Below, piece by piece: positions 24,376 through 35,696 of a stretch of DNA of 64,000 nucleotides. The first letter of the stretch is position 1; the number at the start of each line of letters is the position of its first letter. Made by a program: the position numbers and the translations under genes. The notes under the pieces are model-generated. The model worked only from the letters and a program-made list of their open reading frames with translations, had not been told where the DNA came from and made no database searches. Source of the DNA: Neospora caninum Liverpool. Taxonomy: Eukaryota > Apicomplexa > Conoidasida > Eucoccidiorida > Sarcocystidae. Location of the stretch: contig NC_018393.1 of the NCBI RefSeq assembly GCF_000208865.1, positions 434,001 through 498,000 on the forward strand, given 5' to 3'.

Positions 24376-25639
24376 AACCACATGAGACCCTTTTTCTGGG
24401 AAATTTGCATCCGGCATTCTTAGTTTTCTTGCTTAACCGGTGCCCGTATTGTCGACACATACGCTCTACGCAAGTTATGCAGTGAGCACAGGGAGGGCGT
24501 TCGCCTGTTCCAGCGAAGACCCATGTGAGTGCGTCTGAGTCCCAGACGCGTCTGGACGAGAGGTGACTGAAAGGTGACCCATCAGCCTCCGATGGTACAG
24601 GTGCGTGTGGGGCTGGTGACGTCTGACCGACAATGTTCTTGCGCAGAAGCACAGGAGCAAATTCGTCATTTATTCGAGACTCCCGTTAGTCTTTACATTG
24701 CATTTTCTCACTATTGAATATTAAGGTCACAGCCTATGTTCATGCAAGTCTGGACACGATAGTTGCAGGCCGCACAGGTTGGTGCGCGGTTGGTGCGCGG
24801 CTGGCGCTGAGCTGGTGCGCGCACATGGTGCACCGTTGCTGTTGGTGCCCCCCAGCACGGGTCGGCTTAGTGTCTCATTGTGCACCAGTCCCCAGTACTC
24901 CATCGACCGGGTAAAACAGTGTAGGAGAAAGTCTGTGTACGATTTCATTTGTTTGTGGCGTATAACGACCACAGCATTACTTGAGCGAGTCTCGTTCAAA
25001 GCCGCTTCGTGGCGCTGGTGGCCAGCTCGGGCAGGGAGGTCATGCCGCACTGAACAGGATACCGTTCGTGTGTTGACTCACAAGCATCGGCACAAAAACA
25101 TTCGCGGGAGCGCTGTTGCAAAGCTTTTTGCCGTGGATAGAACGGACCGTATGTCAGCAGATCTCGGCTACAGCAGTGGAGCTGGGAAGTGGTTGTTCCT
25201 ATCCGGTCCCGTTTGTTAGCGCACTGCGAAGTATGATTTCATTATCGTGATTCAGACGTTGGGCGTTGGCTAATGTACTCTTCCACAGAAAGTGCTTTAG
25301 TGAGTTGGTGGAGTTTGAACAAATGTTATAAGGAGGCATGACTCTTGTGACCGAGTTTTTTCAGTGGTTGGAGGAGGCCGTCTATGTAGTCTGGCATGCC
25401 TTAGTGCCGCGCGGGGCCTCACACAGCAAGACGTTTCAGACCTGCGCAGCGATCGCTCGACGTCCCCTGCTGTCAATCGTGTGAAAGTCACTGACCCGCC
25501 AGGATCTGACTTCTGGAGGGTGTGGCGTCGGCTGGCTCTGCCCGCTCTGTTGTAGAGTTGCACAGGAGGGTGAGCTTTAACGTTGGATGGTGATCAGGCC
25601 TCCAGGGCTTCTGCAGGTGCCAAAGCTTAGCGGGTCCAT

Positions 25640-25760
25640 ACAGCTGTTTGTAAATAAAACATCATGATGCCCTCATATCAAAGGAAGTTGTCCTGAACAC
25701 CCGTTCGAATCCGCGTTTCTACTGCAGCACTAAAAATTTCGAGGAAGACCAGGGAACTGA
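25640..25760 (+). pseudogene. Array terminus: truncated exon-2 remnant
   Basis: A short stretch with AATAAAACATCATGATGCCC resembles the start of the exon-2-like segment seen at 19585, 21490 and 23266. Similarity fades near 25750, which marks the right boundary of the tandem array. Confidence 0.55.
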
Positions 25761-25766
25761 ATCAAA

Positions 25767-26853
25767 ATGTCTTCAGAGGCGGAGTCTGCGTTTCGGCAGG
25801 TAACAGAGTCCGGCTGGTATGGCGGACGCATTATGAGCACGATCGCGTTGTTGACAGGTACAGCTGACACATCCTGGCCACTGTTCTCGACTGTGCAAGG
25901 CTATTTTATGTATCATGTCTCGTGTACTCGAACGGTACATGTGACATGAATCTCGTACGTCGATTGCATGTCAATGCTGAAAAGCCCGTTGAATCACCTT
26001 CCACGGGTGCGCAGGGGGAATGGAACCTTGTCAACGGGGTTCTTCTCGGGGCATTAGCTTTTATTTGTTTCTTCGAGTTGCGGGTGTCAGCAAAGGCGAT
26101 GCAGGTATTCAACACAGAATCTGTATCAATTCGTAGGGTATACTACGCTGCGTCAGCTTACCTATAAGATCTTATCTGCTGACTGCTCGGTCGACGAATT
26201 TTTATCACAGGTGTGCTAAATGGTTTACGCGAAGAAATCCTTTCGGTGGATTGCAGTTATTTCTGCAGGGAGTTCTCCCCGCAGCTATCGTCATAGGTCG
26301 GAGAGCAATTCCTCTCTTACTTTTCATCTGGTATGCTACCGTGCTACGATTGAAGAGCGATATAGTTCACAGCCCGATCAAACAGGACATTCCACGGAGT
26401 GTTGCTTTTGCCGACATTCTATGGAACATGCAGTTCAACGGCGCCGTTGTTGCTGGGCATTAGCCTTACAGAGATGGTTTTCCAGCTTGCATGCTTTGTC
26501 GCAACAGCCTCGTATATGGTGAGCTCATGTCCAGCACGATGCAATTTGTATGCTCGAGCAAGTGCGTTTGCCCGGCACATGCCAGTGGCCTGACTTGCAT
26601 TAAGGTTCAAGCGAATCTCCAGAGGCTTATCGTTGAAGTACGTGTGTCAAGGAAATGAACCCTACGTTTCCCCAATTTATCCTCGTCGTCCTGTGAAGTT
26701 GGCCGACGCCTTCTCGTGAGCAGTCAACGCCCTTGCTGGCTTTGCCCGTTACGGCGCTGCAGCCATTAATGCAGGACTGAAAACCGCCTCCGATTGGTCC
26801 GTCGATAAGGCGAAACGGTTAGAAATATTTCCACTGCCTTATCTTTCGAGCTG
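25767..26853 (+). CDS. Candidate exons of a small membrane protein (model unresolved)
   Basis: Several short coding-like segments sit immediately right of the KH array. 25767-25857 starts with ATG and ends at a GTACAG donor. About 25960-26104 encodes a hydrophobic segment, GEWNLVNGVLLGALAFICFF, and ends at CAG/GTATTC. 26269 to about 26460 begins after CTGCAG in matching phase and encodes a second hydrophobic segment. About 26460-26519 encodes a third and ends at GTGAGC. About 26722-26853 is Ala/Lys-rich and ends in TGA. The 26104-to-26269 junction keeps phase. The first and last junctions do not resolve, so this may be a small multi-pass membrane protein, a decayed gene, or chance. I recognise no family. 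Confidence 0.35.
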
Positions 26854-28466
26854 AGTAAATTGTTCTCAGGATTTGAGCTGCGCGACCTCAATGTACTATG
26901 TGCAAATGTAAGACATGCTTTGTTCGTCTGCGTAGGGTCTGATTACCATGCCTGTCTTCAGACTGGCGCGGTGAAGGACAACGGCTGGTTCGGTAAAACC
27001 ACGTAATTCTGCCCTTTTCTTTCCAAGTTCTAGGATCCCGATTCACCTTGACTTCAACAATTGTCGTGAAAGACTCCCGCGGTTCCCATGATGCCTCGTG
27101 CGGAACAGCAGATTTGAAGCAGAAACCAGAGACAGGAACGATAATCGTACTCTTTCCTAATTGATGATCGGACCTATCAACATGTCGCTTCCCACTGTCC
27201 CAGATAGCATGCTTTCCACGCTTTCGCTGAAAGATGTGGACAACCAAATAGCTGGTCGATCGCCCTGGCAGCTTTTGCCAAACTGATTTCGTCAGCTGAA
27301 GAGAATTCCTCAGCTGAAGATACAGGAACATACTGAGATAGAAGTGAGAGAATATACTGAATACGATTATGACAGATTGCGCTGCTTCCCCCTTCGGTGG
27401 CAACGTCCCAGGCCGCGAAGCATTGTGATAGTTAGACCGACATGGCCACCAGGTACTTCATTGGCCAACTCATTACGTATCAGGTGGTTCTGCTAAACAG
27501 TAAATTTGCGATGAAAACAATTCGCTAACATGCATACCCGAAAGCCACGACTTCCACAGACCATCAGGAGGATTGGGAGAGGTTCCCTTCGTGTTGCAAC
27601 TAACACAATCGGACCCACGGCACTAAAATGCTGTCGCAGAAATAAGGTTGACTGACATCTAGTCTCCATAGTTTCAAACGCATCGGTAATACGCTGCCGC
27701 TCTGCATGCCGCATCCCGGCAGATGCCGCATACGACCAGCACTAACGTCACTCTCCCGTATTCCGTTATCCTCCTGAAATATCTGGTCCACTGCCCCACT
27801 TAGAAAAGAATTAGCCACATACAGCCCCATCTACAGATCCCTATCCCCACTACCAACAGCATACAACGCAAGCCTTAACACGTTACTTGACATCCTAACG
27901 ATGCAACCGATCCTCGATGCACCCCTATCAACGATAGTTACGCTTCAACAGATACAAGAAACAGAGCATGTCCGCCTTTCTGCGGCTTGTCAGGTCTTTC
28001 AATGAAAAGGACACGCGTCTCCTCCACCCAATGCAAACTACTGGCATCCGATCGATCGGTCCGCATTCGATGATCCGCTGCCTAACCCGGCAAACTGTAC
28101 CGACCATACGTGGATAGTTACGTAACCGGCTCAGCGTTGAAGCCCCACAAAAGCTATAAATGGATCAGTTAACTGGAAAAAGGCAGCGGTGACTATCTTC
28201 ATCTCCTCACGTACGTCAACACATTCACCGCAAGCATTCCTCACCGGTTGTGCTGATAGCGAACGCTACAGCTGCGTATTACTCCATAACTGGGTGCTTT
28301 TCTTTTGGTGGCTCAAAGATTGTTTCACCCCAAATGAGAACATGGAAAAATGATAGTGCAACAGAAACCAAAGTACAACTCAGAGATGACCAGCACGCAA
28401 TTCCAACCTTGAAGAGTTGCGACTGTTACATCCTTCAGCGAACTGCTAGCTCTGCCACTATCGCTG
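26854..28466. other. Intergenic between candidate membrane gene and HRD1
   Basis: I found no splice-supported coding segment. The minus-strand frame at 26888-27403 has no ATG and no recognisable motif. The right part is expected to hold the HRD1 3' untranslated region. Confidence 0.5.
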
Positions 28467-31400
28467 TCATGACGCCCTTATATTGCCCCCCGCCTCTTCT
28501 CCATTTCCCTGGCCACCATCTGGAACTCGATTTTCGCCTATGCGTGAAGCAGTTATCTCCTGTGACGGGAGCGGAATATTCGCAGGCCCCACCGTTGCCG
28601 AATCTGGTACGTACGAATTACCGACGTAATCGCTTGAGTAAAGTCGTGCCTGGAGAGGCGACGGCTGCAACCGCGGAACACTATGGGGATAAAAACACTC
28701 TCTTTCATAAGCGGTGCCGAGTGCTGCGCCTCCAGTAACCTGCCCACACCATTCGCCGTTCATACCATCGGTAGGACCCGCCTTAGGGGTGACATGCGAA
28801 GACGATGATGGCATTCCGGCAGATCCTAAAGGCATCTGTGTTGCGTCGAATGGTGGCATAAGCGAAGAAAAGTACACGGCTTGCGGCAACATTCCGCTTC
28901 CTTGGTGATGAAACAGGTGGCTGGGGCAGACAACTATGAAATCTCTACCGCTGTTGAACGGTTTACCCTGTGATACAGGTGGTCGCGCGGTTCCCGCTTC
29001 GTCCTCTGCTGATGGTGCAGATGCCGACGAACTGTCGACCGTAGGCACCTGCTGCCCAGATACTGTCTGGGTGTTTGCGTCTACGTTCCCTCTCCGTTGA
29101 GGAGCCTGGCAAGAACGTACTGCTTGCAAACGAGACGCTGCCAGCTGCGCCCGCTGAGCCTCGATCGTCCACAACGACGCGTGTAGACGATAGAAATCAC
29201 ACTAGAGTAAACACAAAACACACAACAGGCCTCATGGAGAGTAGATAGCTCCTCACTGTGACGTGCACAATATGCCTGCTAGCCCTGCCTAACCTCCATA
29301 AGTGTCTCGCCTGTGGCGAAACGGACAACTCGGGCTTTCCGCGAACGTGATGGGACAAATTAAGCCCCGGTTAATCCATCTGTATGCACGGCTACGTCAA
29401 TGCTTTATTGTGCTTACGATCACCATGTGCAGTGTATTATATGTACAGCGGTGTCCAGCGGTTCTTTGAGAAATCAGCGACTGCCTACGAGTTCCTCTCT
29501 GATGACGACTTCGCAGCAAACTTACAGTCTGACAAGCGAGCTGTAGCGACTGTAGCAGTGTCTGCGTCGCCAAATTGTTCGCAGAGACGTTGGTCCACTG
29601 AGTATCAATACCACGCATCCTCGCATCGGTGAGTAATCTGCCTGCGTTCCTCTCATGATGCCCGTCGGACATTTCTGGGGAGCCGACTGACCGATCGGAC
29701 TTATCGTTCGCCTCTGTGTCGCCCTGAGGTAAGGGATCTGTCGAAGTCAGCCGATCATAGGGCCCACTAGAGGCGGCTGGAACCGCACGGCTGTCTCCCC
29801 TTTCCGTCTCCGCATGCTGGTCGGGAGCGCTACTGCGTGGCTGCTGCGTCGGGGCCTCAGTAGCAGCGGCAGGAGCCGTAGATGAAGAGGAATCGTCGGT
29901 GGGTATGTCCGCGCGACAAGTTGGACAAGACTGCTGCTGCACCAGCCATGAGCTGCGAGACAAGCGCAAACAGAAGACAACCAAGAAACAAAATTCGTGC
30001 CGAGCCACCCCAGTCGCACAGCCGTGAAAAACACGCGCGATTGGCCAGCATAAACCAGCATGACACGGACTCAGTTGTCGTTGCGTCCGCCGCGAACAGG
30101 AGTGCAAGAATGCAAGACATTGCCTTACAAGGCGAGACGAGCTCCGAAGAAATAGTGAACATGTCTTGTGTAGGGAAAAGCCAGCGCTTTGTCTGCGCTC
30201 CCAACTCACCGGAGACAGTCGATGTGGAAGATATGGCTGCAAGGGAGTTTTTTTGACCCTTCAAAGAGTAGATCTCTGCAGATGATGCAGGTGTCTGCCT
30301 CTTCTAACTCTTCAGCTGTCGCATCTGGGAACCTGCGTCAGCAAAAAAGCGAACGAGAAAAAAATCCGAGAAGCTAATTCCGGCCTTACCTCGAAGCCTC
30401 ACATATTTTCGCCGCAAAAAAGTAAAAAAAACGCCCTTGGACATTATCGAGCAGGCGATCAGAAGTCGAAGGGCTCCCGAAGTCGGCAACGCACTGTCTT
30501 CCCCATCTCCTACCTGGTTTCCAGATTCTTCGTCAGTGTGCGATACTTCTTGAAAGACAAGATGCGCTTGTAGAGGGCCTTGACGACGTGGATGATGTCC
30601 GCAGTCATGTACAGCGGTAGTCGACTGGGTTGTGTGATGAAGAACACAGACATGAAGAGCTGTAAAGCAAAACAAAAACACCCCACAGGCAGACAAAGAT
30701 GGAAAGAAGCGGGTGAACACTCCCAGTTACGTCTTTCAGTTATTGCGAATGCCGCCCGATGTGCCTATCGTCCAGCATCTGCTTCCCGTCCAAATGGCAT
30801 CCACTCTGCAGTCCCCTCTCACCGGCTCTTGACTGACACCGCTGCAACAAGCTTACCAGGAAGATAACGAGACTTGTGACATCGTGGATAAGCTCGAGGT
30901 AGAAAATAACAGCTGACTTTGCTGCCCACCCTGAGAACAACACAACGAGAGACGCCTGCACCCAACTGGTTCGACAGAACGCGTGTCTCTGAGGAGCACC
31001 GAAATAGCCCAGACACACGAATACGGATCCATTAGACCATCCGTCCTGAATGCACGCGCGCACCGGTATAGAGATCCCTGATATGTGTCTACAGCCGGAG
31101 CGAAAAACGGGCACACAGATAGGGGTAATCTGTCGGCGGATATGCGCATACGACTGCATAGATAGGCGACGACGTAAGCAGGTGTGGGCGACGAGCGGTC
31201 TCACCGTTGTCGAGGCGGACGTCGATGACGTGCACGCCGACCTTGAGAGTGCTGATCGCGCAGGAGACGAGCATTCCAAGGCACTGACGACGAAAAACAC
31301 ATCGCAAGCAGCAACCGGAACGCTTGCGCGTGTGAGATCCACCGCAGAGTGCACGAAGGGAGCGACTTGCGCTCGCTTCCAGAAATGAGGATCTCCCTGC

Positions 31401-32209
31401 TGAACTTCCACGAAGACGGGCATCTCTGGAAAGTTGGAAACGAGCGAAAGCGTTACCTCGAAGAGGAGCCAGAGGTAGAAAGTCGATGCCTTGCTTGAAT
31501 TGACGAAGAAGAAGTGGACGGCGCAAATGTCGAGCAAGAGGAGACAAAAGAGAACGATGCATATCCGGAGCAGCACGCTCGTTCGCGGATTGCCGATCTC
31601 GAACAGCTGCACAGAACAGGAAGGCTGGAAAAAGAGACTGGATCCAGGATGTCGCCTTCTCCCCCCCGCAGTGTTGCATAGTCTACCGACTGTAAAGCAC
31701 TCAAGACGCAACGCTGTCGCCGCATATTGCCCTGCTAAGGAAGACGACTCCACCTGTTCTCGGCGTCTCACAATGGCGCATCGGCTGCAGTTTTTCCTTA
31801 CCGTGCCACCGCGAATCTGTACAACGAGGTGGGCAGTCTTGAGGGAGACAACGATGAGAAGGAATTTCGCAAGGGCGTAGGTGGAGACTTCGACGCCGTC
31901 GAGTGTGGGCGAAGAGAGAACGAGGAAGAGAACTGTGTCAAGGAGAAAGCCTCTGCCGCTGTCGAGGACTTGCTCCATCTCGAGGTCCCGTAGACTTCCG
32001 ATCATCAGCCGCATCGCAAGCTTGCCGACGCCCAGAAACAGCATGAAGGCGAAGTTGTACAAGAGTGCGAGGGCAATTTTGCCAGTGCTCAGCACGGCGA
32101 CGACTGTGTACAACTCCTCGTGGACGTACCACGTGCGTAGCACGAGCGCGAAGACGCTGAGGAGCGACAGAAGCGCGTAGGTGCGGTAGCGAACGTGGAT
32201 CCCCGCCAT
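28467..32209 (-). CDS. HRD1: HRD1/SYVN1-type ER-membrane E3 ubiquitin ligase
   Basis: HRD1 is the membrane RING ligase and retrotranslocation channel of ER-associated degradation. It ubiquitinates misfolded lumenal and membrane proteins. Exons on the minus strand are 32209-31802, 31606-31457, 31283-31205, 30930-30857, 30659-30514, 30332-30210, 29952-29526 and 29201-28467. Every junction keeps phase, giving 713 residues. Residues 1-265 hold about six hydrophobic segments in the Hrd1 pattern. A PDAT-EEL motif (288-295) precedes a textbook RING-H2: C301-x2-C304-x12-C317-x-H319-x2-H322-x2-C325-x10-C336-x2-C339. The RING is split by an intron after Arg327, before SWLVQQQSCPTC. The tail from about 345 to 713 is Ser/Pro/Gln-rich, with a short helical stretch near 470-490 that may match the HRD1 partner-binding helix. 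The start ATG gives the first membrane helix directly. Confidence 0.93.
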
Positions 32210-32668
32210 TCTGTTAGGTGGGGCGGAGACACACGGAGGAGCCACGAACTTCTCTTTCGAGAGGTCGAAGCGGCGGTAGAGAAAGCACGCCCCTAGACAC
32301 CCACGGCTCTTCAGACGGCCATGATGCTGCCGCAGGCGAGCGCAGGGACATCGATGGCGTCGCGCCGGCGGAAGACGAGAGAGGCGCGATGGGGCAGAAA
32401 CCCGGAATGTTGGAAGCCCCAGCAGAGGCAGTCTGGCGAAGACGAGGGGCCGAAAGCAGAGAGGATCGAAAAAAAACGAGGGGATCCAAGAGAGAGTCTT
32501 GGTCGCGCGAGAAATTCGGGGGAGGCGCGACACGAATACACGGGATCCTTTGTGCACGGCAAGCCGAGATAGGTCTTGGCGAAGGCGCAGGAGCAAAGAC
32601 CGCCGCGAAATAATAGAGAAAAAGACCGGTAAGCACGGAGCGGCAAAGGAGAGGAAGGAAAGGCTAAG

Positions 32669-32722
32669 CGCTCGGGAACGGACAAGAGACAGCAGCGCTC
32701 GGGAACGGACAAGAGACAGCAG
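32669..32722. repeat. Two tandem copies of a 27-bp unit
   Basis: A 27-base unit beginning CGCTCGGGAACGGACAAG is repeated head to tail at 32669 and 32696, in the presumed 5' untranslated or promoter region of HRD1. Confidence 0.9.
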
Positions 32723-33500
32723 CGCACGGGTCCCTGGAAACGCCGAAGAGGCAGCCGCAGAGAGGTGAGATCCTGTCTGAAACTCGAACGGTCATCGGAA
32801 CTGTCAACCTGGGGAGCCTCTGCCCCAGGGCCTTCACAGGCAAATGAGTGAAGAGAACGCGAGGCGAAGAAAACCAACGTGTGATGGGACGAGAAAGCAG
32901 ACCTACGCAAGTTGGCCACTCGCCGCCTTTCCTCCGGCCGAAGCTACCCTTCTCTCCCAACAAACTACCAGAAACGAAAGCAGACACACTCTCCGTATAA
33001 AAAACTGGCAAAATGGAAGAAAAACCAACACACACAGGCCACCAAAACAAAATCAGCAAGATATCAACGCCGTCGCCGCCTCTCCAGGTTCTCCGTGACA
33101 CTGCCCGTCTGTCTCTCTCGGTTTCGCGCTCTCTCTGTGTTTAACTGCTATGAACTGGAGTGACAGTGGGTAACTGAAAAGCTGCAAAGAGGAGGAAAAC
33201 GGACATAAATTGGAGTGGACGGAAAACCGGTGGCCCTGGCAGCGGTCTGGGGGCGTCGACGCGTATTTCAGCGGTGAGGAAAGAACGGGCGAGGAGCGAA
33301 AAGAAACGCTTTCCCCCTTGTGTCATTCTAGCGGGGAAAAAAGCAGTCTTTCTTATGTGGCACTGAATCCGCCGCTAGAGGGACACGAGGAGGACCAACG
33401 ACGAAGTAGACCGAGAGCAAAGACACAGGCGAAGCTCGTTTTCGCGAGACAAGAGGACGAGGCCGGAGGCGAGTTTTGCCAGAAAATGCGCAAAAATGGG

Positions 33501-33527
33501 AGAGACGCGTTGCATTTGGTAGAGACG
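33501..33527 (+). promoter_or_regulatory. Pair of AGAGACG motifs upstream of HRD1
   Basis: AGAGACG occurs at 33501 and 33521. WGAGACG is a promoter-associated motif reported for Toxoplasma genes and works in either orientation. The pair lies about 1.3 kb upstream of the HRD1 start codon. The assignment rests on the motif only and could be chance. Confidence 0.3.
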
Positions 33528-34647
33528 AATCTCCCGTGATATATTCAAGAAAGAATGCGCACGCAAGGCTTAACTCTCCAGCAATGCGTTGGCGACACAT
33601 CGCAACTCGAGTGCCCTTTGTCTTCTTCACCCGCCATTTTGGGATGCCGCTCATGAGCGGTGACACGGGTCGCGGTATATGCCACGCGCCAACCAACTGT
33701 AGTTAAAAAGCATAAACACGCATGAAAGACGATCGCAGTGGATGAATTCATGCATAGGCGTCTCCTATCCTCGTGTTGGTTTATTTATCGCTTTGGAAGT
33801 GTCGCAGAAATCGAGAATGGGCGGAGCGAGGAGGCAAGACGATATATCTCCCGAGGTACCGGACCAGTTTTGACCGGAGAGAAGAGAGGCAGCTTCAAAG
33901 CAGAGTAAAAATCACTCTAAAATGGGGAACAAAAGGCAGGAAACGTGACGGTGACAAGGACAGATGCATACGCGCAAGCAAGAATCCAGTTGAGTATCTC
34001 GGATTAGGCTTTTTGCGCCGTGTTCCCACTTGTTTCCTGCGCCATCGATCTGCGCTCCTGACGAAGAACCATGGGTGCTTCGAAGTTTGCCCCTCTCCAG
34101 TCTCTCTGCTCTACATATCTTTACAGCGACCGTGACAAGGCACTGTGAAACAGCACTGAGCAACGGGAAGTCGCTGAACTCTCAGGTTCCGTGCCTGCTT
34201 TCCAGGCTGCTACAACGGTAAGCGAAGTCAAGAACACTGCCTCCTGCGAGGTATTCTTTCGAAACAGATAGGCATAGATACATATCCATAGGAAGCACTG
34301 AGCAGCTACCTTCTAGCGGATTTCTGTGGCGCTTTGCAAGCGTGTGCTCTTGTGTGAACGGCCTCTCCTCTTAGCGGAACGCCATGGAAGTTGAAGAGAA
34401 CCAGATCGTGTTTAGGACAGGAAAAACGCTGCGTCAGTGTGCAAGGCAAAAACCATTACATGCAGCAGTGAACAGGACGTAGACGATCCCTCATTTCTCG
34501 CAGCTGAAGCGACCTGTGAACAAGACCGGCGCAGTGGGTTTGCCCTGGCATTGCCTGACAGCTCTCCCTTATGCAAAAGATGGTTCTACAAACCTTTTGC
34601 ATGCATATGTATATTTGTGAAATCCGTCATATCGGGATTTGCACGCA

Positions 34648-34650
<3 letters not shown>

Positions 34651-34678
<28 letters not shown>
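34651..34678. repeat. (AT)n microsatellite, intergenic
   Basis: About 14 AT units follow a CACGCACGC stretch in the HRD1-KDSR spacer. Confidence 0.95.
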
Positions 34679-35696
34679 CGGCTGTATGTAGAAGACAGGT
34701 AAATGTAACTATTTCGTGTTTAATCCTCCCTGTCGCCACTTTCTGGCTTCCGCTGGATTTCACCCCTTGCTTCCGTCCTAGTGTCATTTTAAAGATGTGG
34801 TAGGTGGTACACGGATTGTATTCACCCAAGCCTCTCGAGAGGATACATCCGAAGAAAACCAGGAGTTCAACGGTCGTCAACAACTTGACTAGGCCGGCAG
34901 AAGCGATTTACAAGCTCCACGTGGGAACTGACATTCTGAATGTTGCCAATCCCCTCGTTGACACGCAGCCATTGAAATCGTGTCGAGGTCAAACATACCC
35001 ACACAATGCACATATGTGTCAATATAAATCCAAACCAGTAGGGAGTGCTTGACACTCCTTGTGAGTGAACCAATCTACTACGTTGCACGTGGAGCCTACA
35101 TCCTAGCAGGTACGTCAGTACCTCTCTCGCACGTGAAATATGTAAAAAGGACCGTGGAAGAGTTTTGAGCACAGAGAAAACACACTGAATCGTATTTATG
35201 TATATATGCGTAGCGGTACAATTTCCCAACACATGCATGTTTATGCATATTCATCTGTACATATGCAGGCAATGAATACTGAGTCGGCGACGTGGAAGGT
35301 GTGGGCGAGCTTTTGAGGACTTGCACATCGAATCTGTTTTTTCTACCGCGCTGCAATGCCTCTGCCCACTCCTGTTTTCCACCATCCAGATATCCACAAC
35401 CAGATATCCTAGCAAAAAAAAAATTGCCTAGGGGAAGAGAAGCGTTCCGTTTGCGATCCCTCCACATTTTCTTCGCAAAAAGAGATTTCCGCACACACAC
35501 GAATCCTGCACGCGTTCGAACTGCATGTGGCGCATCAGAATCATTTACATTTTGACAGAGGGAAACCGACACAATGGGGGAACACGCCGCGTTCTCTGCG
35601 TGTATCGGCTGCGGCTTCCCTCGCCATATGACAAGACACCACGAGGGAAAGCGTTTCACGCCGCTTCTTCGGGGCACTTGCCGGCTCGTCTCGGTT

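Larger units (their letters stand above)
17212..25760 (+). repeat. Tandem array derived from the KH gene and its 3' flank
   Basis: Several landmarks recur in fixed order. The exon-2-like segment occurs at 17212 (parent), 19603, 21513 and 23285, with a remnant near 25660. A segment containing GTTTGTGGCGTATAACGA occurs at 18871, 20785, 22554 and 24951. A segment containing CTGACCCGCCTGGAGCTG occurs at 19411, 21323 and 23097, with a diverged form at 25491. Period is about 2.39 kb for the parent and the third copy, which include the KH exon, and 1.91 and 1.77 kb for the two copies that lack it. All units are in direct orientation. No terminal inverted repeats or transposase are visible, so this looks like unequal crossing-over rather than transposition. 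Confidence 0.88.
32210..35696. other. Intergenic: HRD1 upstream region and KDSR 3' region
   Basis: About 3.5 kb with no credible gene on either strand. It holds the 27-bp duplicate, the AGAGACG pair and an (AT)n tract. HRD1 and KDSR run in the same direction, so the left part should contain the HRD1 promoter and the right part the KDSR 3' untranslated region. Confidence 0.55.

Noticed and set aside
24155..24652. 165-codon minus-strand frame
   Set aside because: It is antisense to the degenerate KH exon and 3' flank of array copy 3; no motif and not open in the parent or other copies.
18320..25760. Transposon or insertion element as cause of the array
   Set aside because: No transposase or reverse-transcriptase frame, no terminal inverted repeats and all units in one orientation. 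The unit content is host gene sequence, so tandem duplication is the simpler reading.
30740..31801. Continuous minus-strand frame joining HRD1 exons 1 and 2
   Set aside because: The frame reads through introns. The Hrd1 pattern and splice signals require leaving it at 31802 and again at 31457, then using another frame for exon 3.
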